A stretch of DNA of 60,924 nt from Desulfobacterales bacterium (GCA_030145345.1 JAQYVT010000010.1:1-60924), one strand, 5' to 3'. Shown: positions 37,201 through 45,854, counted from the first letter of the stretch. Notes: generated by a model from the sequence alone, not told the origin. Numbers and translations: made by a program.

Positions 37201-37683
37201 TTACCCGGGCCGAGCAGTTATAATCGTGGGAGCTTTGACCATCGCATGAATTTGCCTTTTAGCGACTTTATAACGTTCAAAATAGATTTTTGCGACCTCT
37301 TTCATGAATTTATACCCCAGGTCAGGATCTTTTTGAACGAGTTCGAATAACTTGTCGGCGTCGATGCTCAAGACCTCAGATTCCTGCATACAAATAGCAT
37401 TCAACGTATACTTCCGGGGTTCCATGAAGCAGGCAGCGCCAAACAGGCCCCCCCTATCCCTTTTCTCAAAAGAAATGCCTATTTTTTCCCCTGGATCGAT
37501 TTTATTGAGGGTCACCAAGCCGTTGATTACCAGAAAAACCTGATTGGCCCGATCATCTTCCTGGTAGATCTGAGCCCCCTTTTCGAAGGTTATAGTCTTT
37601 GTAATCTTCGAAAGTTCTGTCAACTGATCTTCTGAAAAAACACTAAATGTATCGAATTTTTTAAAATCGTCAATCCCCACCAT
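37201..37683 (-). CDS. Cyclic-nucleotide-binding domain protein without DNA-binding domain
   Basis: The 160-residue protein is a single cNMP-binding (Crp-type) beta-roll: FEKGAQIYQEDDRANQVFLVINGLV then the phosphate-binding-cassette region GGLFGAACFMEPRKYT. The usual Crp C-terminal helix-turn-helix is absent; it ends with a short helical tail. The canonical Arg-Ser phosphate contact of Crp is not evident, so ligand binding is uncertain. AGGAGG lies six bases before the ATG at 37683. It begins the pair with dodecin. Confidence 0.82.
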   Translation of the reverse strand: MVGIDDFKKFDTFSVFSEDQLTELSKITKTITFEKGAQIYQEDDRANQVFLVINGLVTLNKIDPGEKIGISFEKRDRGGLFGAACFMEPRKYTLNAICMQESEVLSIDADKLFELVQKDPDLGYKFMKEVAKIYFERYKVAKRQIHAMVKAPTIITARPG

Positions 37684-37766
37684 AATGATCCTCCTTTCCA
37701 TTGAAACATTTATTAACAATCATTTCAATTTAGATTCTGGTTGCAACCCCACTGCCCTCTTTCAAA

Positions 37767-37781
37767 GCAACAACCGTACCA
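37767..37781 (-). promoter_or_regulatory. Sigma-54 promoter for the cNMP-binding/dodecin pair
   Basis: On the minus strand it reads TGGTAC-GGTTG-TTGC followed by T. The transcript should start near 37756. The dyad is centred 123 bp upstream. Confidence 0.8.
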
Positions 37782-37878
37782 AAACAAAACCTTTGGAGAT
37801 ATATTGGATAACCTTCTGTAATGATATAAATTTTATATTTAAATAGAGATAAAATGATAAAGTTTGGAATAGAATAGT

Positions 37879-37904
37879 GTCAGTCTTTTTTACAGGTTGT
37901 AAAG
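37879..37904 (-). promoter_or_regulatory. Upstream activator dyad, site f
   Basis: TGTCAG (37879-37884) and TTTACA-GGT-TGTAAA (37890-37904) point at the leftward promoter at 37767-37781. Confidence 0.82.
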
Positions 37905-37950
37905 CTGAAATGCGTGCCTGGCCCTATAGGATTTATCACCCAAAAATCTC

Positions 37951-37990
37951 TGTCTTCTTTTTACAGCATGTAAAAAAACCGGACAGATGT
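37951..37990 (+). promoter_or_regulatory. Upstream activator dyad, site g
   Basis: The dyad TTTACA-GCA-TGTAAA is at 37960-37974 and is flanked on the promoter side by CGGACA (37980-37985), whose reverse is TGTCCG. It lies 121 bp from the rightward promoter at 38081-38095. TGTC also occurs on the other flank, so the site is nearly symmetrical. Confidence 0.75.
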
Positions 37991-38080
37991 CTTTAGCAGT
38001 TTTGAAGCCGTTCTTTTTTCTAGTGTAAAAAATTTGTTTTAAATCGAGAGGTTAACATGTATTTCTCATTCAGCCCCCCA

Positions 38081-38095
38081 TGGCATAATAGTTGC
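38081..38095 (+). promoter_or_regulatory. Sigma-54 promoter for the second cytidylate-kinase-like gene
   Basis: It reads TGGCAT-AATAG-TTGC followed by A. The transcript should start near 38107, with a leader of about 127 bases. Confidence 0.82.
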
Positions 38096-38233
38096 AAAAC
38101 AGTAGTTATAACGAAAATATCTCCGGTTCTTCAGCGTCGAAGATTCGAGGAGATTGGCTTATAGTGTTATCTTTTTATAAATCTCTACCCTGTTGTTGAT
38201 ACAACTTTAGGGTAAAAAAAAGGGGGGATTATT

Positions 38234-38980
38234 ATGGCTGAAAAAATTGGGAATGTAAAATACGTACCGGGAAGGTACGAAAAAAAACGACCCACCGGGC
38301 AACAGCAGGCTGCCAAATATTTCCGAGATTTGGATAAAAAAATAATTGAAAAAAAGCGGAGAGAAAAAAAACCGGAGATTTATCCCACGATCTCTTTTTC
38401 TCGAAAAATCGGTGTCGGCGCCTTGGAAATTGCAGATATTTTAGCAGAAAAGATCGACTATGAAGTGGTGGACAGAAAACTTCTTGAGGCTATCGCTCAA
38501 GAGGCCAAATTGAGCCAAAAAACGGTCGCCTATTTTGATGAACGATATCCAGGCGTTTTAAACGAATTTGCAAAACTTCTCTTTGGTGAAAAATCATTTA
38601 TCAAGAGTGACTTTAACCGTCACCTTTTTAACGTTGTGCTTTCCATCGCCGGTATAAAGCCCACTTTGTTTGTCGGGAGGGGAACACATTTAATCATTCC
38701 CCGAGACCGGGTTCTGGCGGTTCGATTTATCTGTTCAGACGAGCATCGAATTAACCGCCTGTCCAGAATTCTTAAGGTGAAAAAAAAGGAGGCTGCCGAC
38801 AAATTACCGCAAATCGATAAGGAACAAAGCAGATTTTTTAAAAAGGCTTTTGGGAAAAAGGATGCTGTGCCGTATGAGTTTGATATGGTCATTAATTGTG
38901 ATCATATCAATAAACCCCATGATGCAGCGGAGATTGTTGAACTGGCCTTTAAGAAAAAATTTGCCGAAGAACTTTCCTAA
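38234..38980 (+). CDS. Cytidylate kinase-like family protein, paralogue 2
   Basis: The 248-residue protein parallels 35784-36524 along its whole length: N-terminal VKYVPGRYEKKRP, the altered P-loop SRKIGVGALEIADIL, VGRGTHLIIPRDRVLAVRFI and the end HDAAEIVELAFKKKF. The shared N-terminal YVPG motif and basic stretch suggest a binding function beyond the kinase fold. The genes also share promoter type, activator site spacing and orientation, so the gene and its control region were probably duplicated together. AGGGGGG precedes the ATG. Confidence 0.75.
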   Translation: MAEKIGNVKYVPGRYEKKRPTGQQQAAKYFRDLDKKIIEKKRREKKPEIYPTISFSRKIGVGALEIADILAEKIDYEVVDRKLLEAIAQEAKLSQKTVAYFDERYPGVLNEFAKLLFGEKSFIKSDFNRHLFNVVLSIAGIKPTLFVGRGTHLIIPRDRVLAVRFICSDEHRINRLSRILKVKKKEAADKLPQIDKEQSRFFKKAFGKKDAVPYEFDMVINCDHINKPHDAAEIVELAFKKKFAEELS

Positions 38981-39001
38981 CCCGGACACGTCTGAAAATC
39001 A

Positions 39002-39035
39002 AAAGCACGAAAACGTTAAAATTTCGTGCTTTTTC
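39002..39035 (+). terminator. Rho-independent terminator after the second kinase-like gene
   Basis: AAAGCACGAAA (39002-39012) pairs perfectly with TTTCGTGCTTT (39022-39032), an 11-bp stem with a 9-base loop, ending in TTTTT. It is 22 bases past the stop codon. Confidence 0.88.
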
Positions 39036-39362
39036 CATTTTTGCCGGCCCCGCATCACCTTTCGGGGTCCCTGGGTGGAAAGGACCTGTCGTACCGGGAA
39101 TTTCTGATCCGGCGAGAACTTGTCTGAAGGATCGGGGCGTTTTTCTTTATTATACCGCTCCGATCCCTCAAGTATCTATGGGATGTTTTTTTATCTTGCC
39201 CGTCCGTTTGTCAATCTCGTTTTTCGAGTATGATCCTACCGTTTCAAGAAAGGCATCGCGTCCCGCCATATTTGAAATACATTTTTTATGACTTCGATAA
39301 ATGCCCATGAGGGGAGAAAAAAATCTTCTATTTTCAGTTTCAATTGCGGCTGAAAAACGGCT
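39036..39362. other. Gene-free interval
   Basis: No gene is evident. An imperfect inverted repeat GGATCGGGGCG / CGCTCCGATCC flanks a T-rich loop at about 39129-39166 and may end the leftward GNAT transcript or be a repeat. Confidence 0.4.
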
Positions 39363-39941
39363 TTAGAAATCATAGTCATATTCGTCGTCGTGGGCCGGTT
39401 TTATATCTTTCGTCATCACAACCACATCCAGCGGTCTGTTTTCCCGATCCTTAACCAAATTCGGTATCACCGCAACACGAGAAAATCCGTTCTTATTAAA
39501 AGCATTTATCGCAGCAGTGTTAATTTCCGGGATCTCGACAATGAGTTTTTCAAGCGCGAGTTTGTAAGCGATTTGGCCAACTTCTTCAATCATTAGCCGC
39601 CCCAAACCAACCTTTCGAAAATCTTTATGCACAAAAATCCGTACGGTACCCAAATGCCATTTCCAGCCGGATCGTCGACGATTGATCGTGGCATCGGCAA
39701 CAATGGCGCCATTCTTTACCGCCAAAATGGGAAGTGTCTTGGTATAATCGAGGTTTTTTGCCCATTTTTCAACAAGAAGCCTGCTGGCAACATCATCCCG
39801 CAAATACCGCGAATCTTCTCTGGGAACTCCTTTGAAAAACTCATACAAAGCATCTTGGTCTTCTGCCACCATGGGTCGAAGAAGAATTTTGGTCCCGTCT
39901 TTAAGCGTTGCCTCTTTTCGATACGTATTAATATCAAACAT
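39363..39941 (-). CDS. GNAT-family N-acetyltransferase
   Basis: The 192-residue protein has the GNAT fold with acetyl-CoA loop RKVGLGRLMIEE (about residues 110-121) and AAINAFNKNGF near the end, plus an acidic tail (HDDEYDYDF). It resembles the acyltransferase part of the protein at 27860-30340 in type but is separate. The ATG at 39941 is chosen because AAAGGAGG precedes it; a GTG nine bases earlier is too close. It lies downstream of the glycogen synthase gene and might acetylate a protein or small molecule. Confidence 0.8.
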   Translation of the reverse strand: MFDINTYRKEATLKDGTKILLRPMVAEDQDALYEFFKGVPREDSRYLRDDVASRLLVEKWAKNLDYTKTLPILAVKNGAIVADATINRRRSGWKWHLGTVRIFVHKDFRKVGLGRLMIEEVGQIAYKLALEKLIVEIPEINTAAINAFNKNGFSRVAVIPNLVKDRENRPLDVVVMTKDIKPAHDDEYDYDF

Positions 39942-40027
39942 CAAAACCACCTCCTTTCAATACTTGAGATACGTTGATAGGGTTTTCTTTCCTCATGTAT
40001 AAATCTTTGATTCAAAATGCCTGCAAA

Positions 40028-41701
40028 TTAATATGAAAAAGATTCCAACTTTCTTTCCGGCAAACGGATAATATTCTGAGCATCTGAATCATCTGATATA
40101 ACACTGTATGTCTTCGAATGCGAAGTATTGGGTGCATCGCGATTTTTTTTGCCGGAATGTTTACGCATCCCAAAGGAATGGGTATTCTGACCGTTAATAA
40201 GGGGCCGTCGCAACATCTTCTCATAAAGATCGATATAATGTTGCGCTGTAATATGATGACTAAATTCAACAGCGCTTTGAATCATGACGCGCTCGATTTG
40301 TCGTTTTTTTACTTCTTGGGAAAGGTTATAAAAACCCATGGCCTCTTTGATGCCCCAAAACAGTCCCGTCGTATCATGGTGTTCAAAAAGAAACCCATTC
40401 CCCGTATGACCATCGACATCCATTTGGACGACGGTGTCGTGCAATCCTCCGGTATCGTATGCCACCGGAAGCGTTCCATACAGAGGGCCTATCATTTGCG
40501 GAAAACCACAGGGTTCAAAACGTGACGGCATCAGCACAAAATCAGAAGCCCCATAAGCCAGTCGCGACAAGCTTTCTTCAAAGTCACATACGGCCACACG
40601 GTCGTTCATCTGGTGAGACATGACCATATCATTAAAGTGCTTTTTGAACTCCCCATCGGCCACAAAGACGACTTGAAGGTTTTGATCCCGATACCTGCAA
40701 ACAACCTCGTAAAGGATCTCGGCCAGCAACCCGCACCCTTTCTGGATCGTATCAAGACGGGAAGGCCAAAAGAAAATCGGCGCCCGGGAGTCCACAATCA
40801 GGCCCAGCTTTTCCTGAAGAAACAGTTTGTTGTATTGTTTGGCCAGATAATGGTTTTTTGCACTGTATTTGCGAAACAGCGCTCGATCCGTCAATGGATT
40901 AAAAGAAGGGTCCGGTGCATTGAGAATTCCCGCAGCGCATCCGGCTCTCTGTTTATTGTAAAGTTCCCGTTGAAGATGAAGGTTCACCCGGTTGTGTCGA
41001 CCTTCAATCATCTCCTCTAAGAAAGTTGGACTGACGGTGTTGACAAAATGCGCGCCAAAAACACCGCTTGCAAGAAAATCCACCGGATTTGAGTCCCGGG
41101 ATTCCTCATATTTTGATGGATAGCGCTCATAAAAAAGATTCTGCCAAAAAGCGGCGGCATCGATTCCGATATCCTCGATGTAGGACAGCAGACACTTCTC
41201 TGTGTAAATATTATGGATGGTAAACAGGCAGGGGATGCCCGCTTGCCGGGTCATGGCTGGAATTAAGCCGGTCATCCAATCATTGCAATGGATAAGATCC
41301 GGTTGAACCCGGGGAACAATACTGTTGATGACCTCCCGCTGAAAGTTCAGCGCAATCTTTGTATTTTTGGGTCCATTACCGTAGGATACACTGTCTAAAT
41401 AGAAAAAACCCCTGTCTTTGGCAAGATGGATTCTGCCTTGGGGCAGTCCGTTTCTGATGGCGTCAAACTCCCTTTTCATAATCGAAGGTAGTTTCTGACG
41501 AAAAATCTTTCGATAATCCGGAATCGCCACGTGGACGTCCACCCCCTGTTCAAAAAGGGATCGGATAAGGCCTGCCGAAACATCGGCAACCCCGCCTGCC
41601 TTTACGCTAAGATAGTTGGACAAATTGCCCATACCCGAGGGCAGATAGGTAACTTCCGGGGTCACAATCAGAACTCGGGGATTGGTTGAGGGATTGGTCA
41701 T
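40028..41701 (-). CDS. glgA: Glycogen/starch synthase (GT5 family)
   Basis: The 557-residue protein has the N-terminal starch-synthase domain with KAGGVADVSAGL (about 34-45), the family's KxGGLADV loop that contacts the nucleotide-sugar and glucan, and a GT1-type C-terminal domain with VLMPSRFEPCGFPQMIGPLYG. It should extend alpha-1,4-glucan from ADP- or UDP-glucose. About 45 C-terminal residues after VLRRPL appear unstructured and Ser/His-rich. It is one part of a glycogen set with 42744-43037 and 52128-54677. A GGAGA site precedes the ATG. Confidence 0.87.
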   Translation of the reverse strand: MTNPSTNPRVLIVTPEVTYLPSGMGNLSNYLSVKAGGVADVSAGLIRSLFEQGVDVHVAIPDYRKIFRQKLPSIMKREFDAIRNGLPQGRIHLAKDRGFFYLDSVSYGNGPKNTKIALNFQREVINSIVPRVQPDLIHCNDWMTGLIPAMTRQAGIPCLFTIHNIYTEKCLLSYIEDIGIDAAAFWQNLFYERYPSKYEESRDSNPVDFLASGVFGAHFVNTVSPTFLEEMIEGRHNRVNLHLQRELYNKQRAGCAAGILNAPDPSFNPLTDRALFRKYSAKNHYLAKQYNKLFLQEKLGLIVDSRAPIFFWPSRLDTIQKGCGLLAEILYEVVCRYRDQNLQVVFVADGEFKKHFNDMVMSHQMNDRVAVCDFEESLSRLAYGASDFVLMPSRFEPCGFPQMIGPLYGTLPVAYDTGGLHDTVVQMDVDGHTGNGFLFEHHDTTGLFWGIKEAMGFYNLSQEVKKRQIERVMIQSAVEFSHHITAQHYIDLYEKMLRRPLINGQNTHSFGMRKHSGKKNRDAPNTSHSKTYSVISDDSDAQNIIRLPERKLESFSY

Positions 41702-41950
41702 GATCTCCTTCTTTTATGTATCTACACCTAAATAGTTTTAGATTGAAACAATATAGCCCGATCAATACAAAATATGGGATGTAAAGACGGAATGGGTGCC
41801 GCCTTTCCTTGGGCAAGAGATTTAGCCTTCCGTACACGTTTAACCTTACATCATCAGATCGAGGGCAAAGTCTATTTCATCGGGAGGGGGCATCCTAAAC
41901 TTTCGCTCGATTGGGGTTATATTCATCTCTTTGAGTTTATCTATATTTCT

Positions 41951-42349
41951 TTAGGCTGATAAAGCCTTTGAAAATCTAAACTCCGATTTTCTACAATCTA
42001 GGATGTCTTCGGCTTCCTCGATATTCGACGCGATCTCTACCGGGATAAAGGGTTGAATGTAAAATCGACGTAACCAGGATACACTGCTTTTATCGTTGGG
42101 TTTTTTTACGTACACAATTTTACCGGCCCCATAAGCCGAAATTAAATCTGTAGTACTGAAAAGTAGATCTTTGTCTTTCTGGTGGATTAACCCATTTTTT
42201 CGCAAAACCATCAGACAAGAAAAACCAGAAGATAGTCGCCCGCAAGCGGATTCGATATTTTGAACATATGTAAACATATTGGTCTGATCCCTATCTTCTA
42301 TGGAAATGTAAAGTCTGTTTTTAAAGACATTCGCTTTGACATCCGGCAT
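41951..42349 (-). CDS. Hypothetical small protein, possibly STAS-like
   Basis: The 132-residue protein has a pattern of strand-helix segments (NVFKNRLYISIEDRD, later LLFSTTDLISAYGAGKIVYVKK) that recalls SpoIIAA/STAS-like folds. No catalytic residue can be assigned. AAGGGGGT lies before the ATG at 42349. It is near a second small STAS-like gene and a CBM48 gene and upstream of glycogen synthase. I do not recognise the family with certainty. Confidence 0.45.
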   Translation of the reverse strand: MPDVKANVFKNRLYISIEDRDQTNMFTYVQNIESACGRLSSGFSCLMVLRKNGLIHQKDKDLLFSTTDLISAYGAGKIVYVKKPNDKSSVSWLRRFYIQPFIPVEIASNIEEAEDILDCRKSEFRFSKALSA

Positions 42350-42445
42350 GAACACCCCCTTTCAAATATTAGAGAGATAATGAATCACGTTTAATACACA
42401 ATAACTCCGAAACCAATCCGAACAATCGATGCAACGGCGCCTAAT

Positions 42446-42715
42446 TTAAGCTAATTTTAGTCCATTTTCTCCAATGAAGATGAAGTTGTTGAATTTCTGT
42501 TTGAACGTACCGAGTTTTTTTTGAAACACTTCCCTGCCGAATGGATGGATGGTTTTAAGGTCATTGGTATCAATAAAGATCTGATAATAAATGCTGCCAT
42601 ACTTTTTTAGAGTTTCGAGCAATTCGTAGGCGGATGTTCCATCAAAATCGCCGGTTAATTGTAGATGAAGACTATCTCTGGTTTTATAAGAGAACATATG
42701 GAAATTTGATGCCAT
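42446..42715 (-). CDS. Small STAS-like protein
   Basis: The 89-residue protein (LHLQLTGDFDGTSAYELLETLKK, then QIFIDTNDLKTIHPFGREVFQKKL) follows the STAS domain layout, where a strand-turn with a Ser/Thr would be the phosphorylation site; here the segment reads TIHPFG. It may be an anti-sigma antagonist-like or scaffold protein. AAGGAGG precedes the ATG. It lies 28 bp downstream of the CBM48 gene. Confidence 0.5.
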   Translation of the reverse strand: MASNFHMFSYKTRDSLHLQLTGDFDGTSAYELLETLKKYGSIYYQIFIDTNDLKTIHPFGREVFQKKLGTFKQKFNNFIFIGENGLKLA

Positions 42716-42743
42716 TGAAAACCTCCTTAATGTCAGGACCGTT

Positions 42744-43037
42744 CTAAGATATGGTTAATTCAAGAAGGTTGTTTTGAGTCCCAAAGCAGTTCGGGCACAA
42801 TCGGTCGTTTCGAGGGTCTTCTCTCCATTGCCCATCCACCAGAAACTTGTATTCATATTTTCCGGGAGAAAGCATCACCGTCTTATTCCACATTCCATTT
42901 TCATCCCTTTTCATGGGGTGCTTTTTCAGATTCCAATCGTTAAAATTTCCCATCAGGATGACCTCTTTTGCCTCAGTCGCTTCAAATGAAAACGTCACCC
43001 TCCGATTTTTTATTTTCTGTTTTGATTTGCTCGACAT
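42744..43037 (-). CDS. CBM48-type glycogen-binding protein (AMPK-beta-like)
   Basis: The 97-residue protein is almost only an early-set/CBM48 domain: VTFSFEATEAKEVILMGNFNDWN and PGKYEYKFLVDGQWREDP, with the tryptophans that stack on glucan. Similar domains in AMPK-beta bind glycogen. It could tether other proteins to glycogen granules. The ATG at 43037 follows TAGGGGG; an upstream ATG at 43082 has no ribosome site. It is co-directional with glycogen synthase downstream. Confidence 0.83.
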   Translation of the reverse strand: MSSKSKQKIKNRRVTFSFEATEAKEVILMGNFNDWNLKKHPMKRDENGMWNKTVMLSPGKYEYKFLVDGQWREDPRNDRLCPNCFGTQNNLLELTIS

Positions 43038-43217
43038 ATTATACCCCCTAACTAAATTTTGTTTTAAGGATTTATGCCCCATTTAATTAGTGCCAATTGT
43101 CATCTTTCGATTTTGATTCCATTGGCTTCAATAAAATAAAAAGTTTTTCGGGCAGCGTGTTTGACAGAAAACACATCTATTTCTTTTGATCCCCGCCCAT
43201 CTCCATTTCCGATCTTT

Positions 43218-43394
43218 TTATTTTTCTTTCAGGCAAAATTCACGCCAGGCACAGTCCAAACGATCACAGTTCCCGTCTGCCCTGTCAAAACAATCCGGGT
43301 TTCCCTCAATATTCTGAATGCTTCGAATGAGGTGTGTCAAATCCGGGAAACAGTCTTTTGAATTTTTTGAGTTATTGTCGATCTCGTCTGCCAT
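43218..43394 (-). CDS. Small four-cysteine protein, copy 1
   Basis: A 58-residue ORF begins MADEIDNNSKNSKDCF and ends WREFCLKEK. Its four cysteines (C-x7-C-x4-C-x5-C, in CFDRADGNC and LDCAWREFC) are conserved in the copy at 51226-51441, and LIRSIQNIEGNPDC is nearly identical. Purifying selection on this pattern suggests metal binding or redox function. It lies downstream of the NarL-type regulator. The ribosome site is weak. No family is known to me. Confidence 0.6.
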   Translation of the reverse strand: MADEIDNNSKNSKDCFPDLTHLIRSIQNIEGNPDCFDRADGNCDRLDCAWREFCLKEK

Positions 43395-43673
43395 TTTTCT
43401 CTACTTTGACTTTTGGCTTACTTTCAGCTAACTATCTGATCACACGGCATTTAGCCTAAAGCCAGAAATCGAAGCTTTATCTTGAAAGAGGTCCGCACGA
43501 AAACAGATGATTTTCCAGAACCAAATGGAATTGATCGATGAATTATCTATTACCGAACTTGTTCGTTTTGTCCATAGGGGAGTAGCTTCATTTTTTCTGG
43601 GGAAATTTCCTATATGAGGGTTCCCCCCCACAAGTTGGATAAGGCATACGAGGAATCAAGCATTGAGGAGGGA

Positions 43674-44351
43674 TTATTTTATCCAAAGATCCATGTCGAT
43701 GAGGCCGATCTTTGCAGCATAGCGCACCAATTCAATGGTGCTGTGTATTTGGAGTTTCCGCATTATACTGGAGCGATGGTTTTCAGCCGTTTTGGGGCTG
43801 ATAAACAGCTTATCAGCAATCTGGTTTGTAGACATCCCTTCAGCCAGCAAGGCCATGATCTCTTGCTCCCGGGGAGTTAGGGAGTCATAGCTGTCAGCAG
43901 CCACCATCGTTTCGTGTTTAGGAATTCCAACAAGTTTTTTGACCACCTTCTGGGAAACCTTGGTGTCCATATAATAATCGCCTTTTAAGACACAATCAAT
44001 TCCCTCAAGAAGCATATCTGCAGCCGATTCCTTCACCAAATACCCGGTGGCGCCAGCTTGAAATGCTTTAACGATATAGTCTACTTTTGAATGCATGCTG
44101 ACGATCAAAATACGAATTTCGGATGAGAAGTTTAGAATATCACGGGTCAGTTCAATGCCGCTTTGATCCGGCAGGGACATGTCCACCAAAACCAGATCGG
44201 GTTTGAGTTTTTTTGCCATTTGAAGTCCTTGCCGTCCGGTGCCTGCTTCTCCAACCAGTTCATACTTGGAGGTGTTTTCTATGATTCTTTTAATGCCTTC
44301 CCGAAAAAGAGGATGGTCGTCAATGACTATTATGCTTTTTTTCTGAGTCAC
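43674..44351 (-). CDS. NarL/FixJ-family response regulator
   Basis: The 225-residue protein has a receiver (IDDHPLFREG; phospho-Asp in LVLVDMSLPDQ; KES) and a LuxR-type helix-turn-helix (LTPREQEIMALLAEGMSTNQIADKLFISPKTAENHRSSIMRKL). It starts at a GTG with AAGGA upstream and overlaps the end of the sensor kinase gene by 32 bases, so the two are translationally linked. It is expected to bind DNA when phosphorylated. A deleted paralogue lies at 51719-51901. Confidence 0.93.
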   Translation of the reverse strand: MTQKKSIIVIDDHPLFREGIKRIIENTSKYELVGEAGTGRQGLQMAKKLKPDLVLVDMSLPDQSGIELTRDILNFSSEIRILIVSMHSKVDYIVKAFQAGATGYLVKESAADMLLEGIDCVLKGDYYMDTKVSQKVVKKLVGIPKHETMVAADSYDSLTPREQEIMALLAEGMSTNQIADKLFISPKTAENHRSSIMRKLQIHSTIELVRYAAKIGLIDMDLWIK

Positions 44352-45783
44352 TGTTTTTTTCCTTAAAAGGTAATTTAATGAATATGTTGGTGCCTTTCAT
44401 CAGGCGTGATTGAATCGTTATTTCGCCTCCGAGCAGGTTGACCCTTTCTTTCATGCTTCGAAGTCCCATCCGTTTTTCTTTTCCCAACGCAAGCTCTCGC
44501 TCCCTTACATCAAAACCTTTACCGTTGTCTTTAACGCGAAGAATGATATTCGGGGACGCGCCGACCAGTTTTATGATCGCACCGTCTGCATCGGCATGCT
44601 TCTGAATATTGTTCAGCCCTTCCTGGATCAACCGATAAAGATGGATTTTGATATCATCGTCTAAATCTAATTTATGCATGCCGGCCGATTGAAATTCGAC
44701 TTTCAATCCGCTTTTTTCGGAAAACTCTTCACAATATATTTCAATCGCCGTAACCAGGCCCATTTCATCTATGCCGGGAGGCCGTAAATCATAGGACAAA
44801 TCTCGAACGGCAATAATGATTTGTTCGATTTCATGGGATAAATTGAATTTTTTCTCTTTTAATTCAGGAGATATGTTTGGTTGATCGTCGAACAGAAGGT
44901 CACAGCCCATCTTCAGCGAGGAAAGGCTTTGGGCGATCCGGTCATGCAGTTCATAGGAAATCATCTGGCGCTCTCGTTCCTGTGCTTGCATCATTATGTG
45001 AGAAAGGTTACGGATATTTTTTATGGCAAGCCTGCGCTTAGTGACATCAGAAAGGAAATTCAGTGTGCCCGGATTGCCCTCCCATGAAACCAAAACCCCT
45101 TTATTCTCCATCCATATTGTTTTACCGTCTTTTCTGATAATTCTAAACATATATGTGGCGGGAACCTCATCGCCTTTAATCCTATTAACGTGGAGTTCCT
45201 CTATCATCGTTCGATCATCCGTATGGACAAAATCAGGAAACGGCCTTGAGGTTAATTCAGCCTCCGAGTATCCAGACAGTCTCGAGGCTTCAGGGTTAAC
45301 AAATTTGAGAACCCCGTCCTGATTCACCACAATGGCCAGGGGTGCGTTGTCCACCAAAAGACGGTATTTTTTCTCAGATTCGTGCAGGGATTGTTTAAGC
45401 TTCTCCTGGTGAACCACTTTCTCGATGACGCTGGGCAGCAAGGCAAAAAATTGCCCCGTTTTAACCAAATAATCTTTGGCGCCCAATTTCATGGCGTGAG
45501 CAGCAACATTCTCGTCCCCCTGACCCGTGATCATAATAACCGGAAAATCTCTATTCTGTTGATTTAACATCTCCAATAATTCGATACCATTCATGCCGGG
45601 CATGAGGTAATCCGTTAGGATGACGGTGGGTATAATTTCATCGAGCCTTTTCAGGCAGGCGGTTGCCTCCAAGAAATGATACACCGAAGCATATGGATAC
45701 TCCTTGACTATGGCACGCTTCATGAGGTTGAAATGCGCTTCCTCATCTTCAATGATTACAATCGTTAACGTTTCCACGATCAA
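44320..45783 (-). CDS. Receiver-PAS histidine kinase (HPK7/NarX type)
   Basis: The 487-residue cytoplasmic protein has a receiver (1-120, VIIEDEEAHF, TDYLMPGMNG), a PAS domain (about 135-255, LLVDNAPLAIVVNQDG), a HisKA_3 dimerisation helix with His in ELHDRIAQSL (about 280), and HATPase_c with DNGKGFDV. HisKA_3 kinases pair with NarL-type regulators, as the gene order here shows. The signal is internal and could be redox, gas or a metabolite bound by PAS. Confidence 0.9.
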   Translation of the reverse strand: MIVETLTIVIIEDEEAHFNLMKRAIVKEYPYASVYHFLEATACLKRLDEIIPTVILTDYLMPGMNGIELLEMLNQQNRDFPVIMITGQGDENVAAHAMKLGAKDYLVKTGQFFALLPSVIEKVVHQEKLKQSLHESEKKYRLLVDNAPLAIVVNQDGVLKFVNPEASRLSGYSEAELTSRPFPDFVHTDDRTMIEELHVNRIKGDEVPATYMFRIIRKDGKTIWMENKGVLVSWEGNPGTLNFLSDVTKRRLAIKNIRNLSHIMMQAQERERQMISYELHDRIAQSLSSLKMGCDLLFDDQPNISPELKEKKFNLSHEIEQIIIAVRDLSYDLRPPGIDEMGLVTAIEIYCEEFSEKSGLKVEFQSAGMHKLDLDDDIKIHLYRLIQEGLNNIQKHADADGAIIKLVGASPNIILRVKDNGKGFDVRERELALGKEKRMGLRSMKERVNLLGGEITIQSRLMKGTNIFIKLPFKEKNSDSEKKHNSH

Positions 45784-45810
45784 AACTTCTCAATTTTTCC
45801 TTCTCGGTTA

Positions 45811-45838
45811 TGCTCCCCGAAGCAAGCTGCGGGGCATA
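45811..45838. repeat. REP-like palindrome (ATGCTCCCCG...CGGGGCAT)
   Basis: ATGC(T)CCCCG pairs with CGGGGCAT around AAGCAAGCTG. It is related to the units at 7783-7806 and 20162-20186. It lies between the kinase at 44320-45783 and the receiver at 45855-46304. Confidence 0.55.
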
Positions 45839-45854
45839 CGCCCGCTGTTGCAGT

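Noticed and set aside
38011-38032. TTTTCTAGTGTAAAA as a third site in the same spacer
   Set aside because: Left half is degenerate and no promoter lies at the usual distance; it may be an AT-rich coincidence.
43085-43105. TGGCAC on the minus strand before the CBM48 gene as a -24 element
   Set aside because: The -12 TTGC is absent at the required distance.
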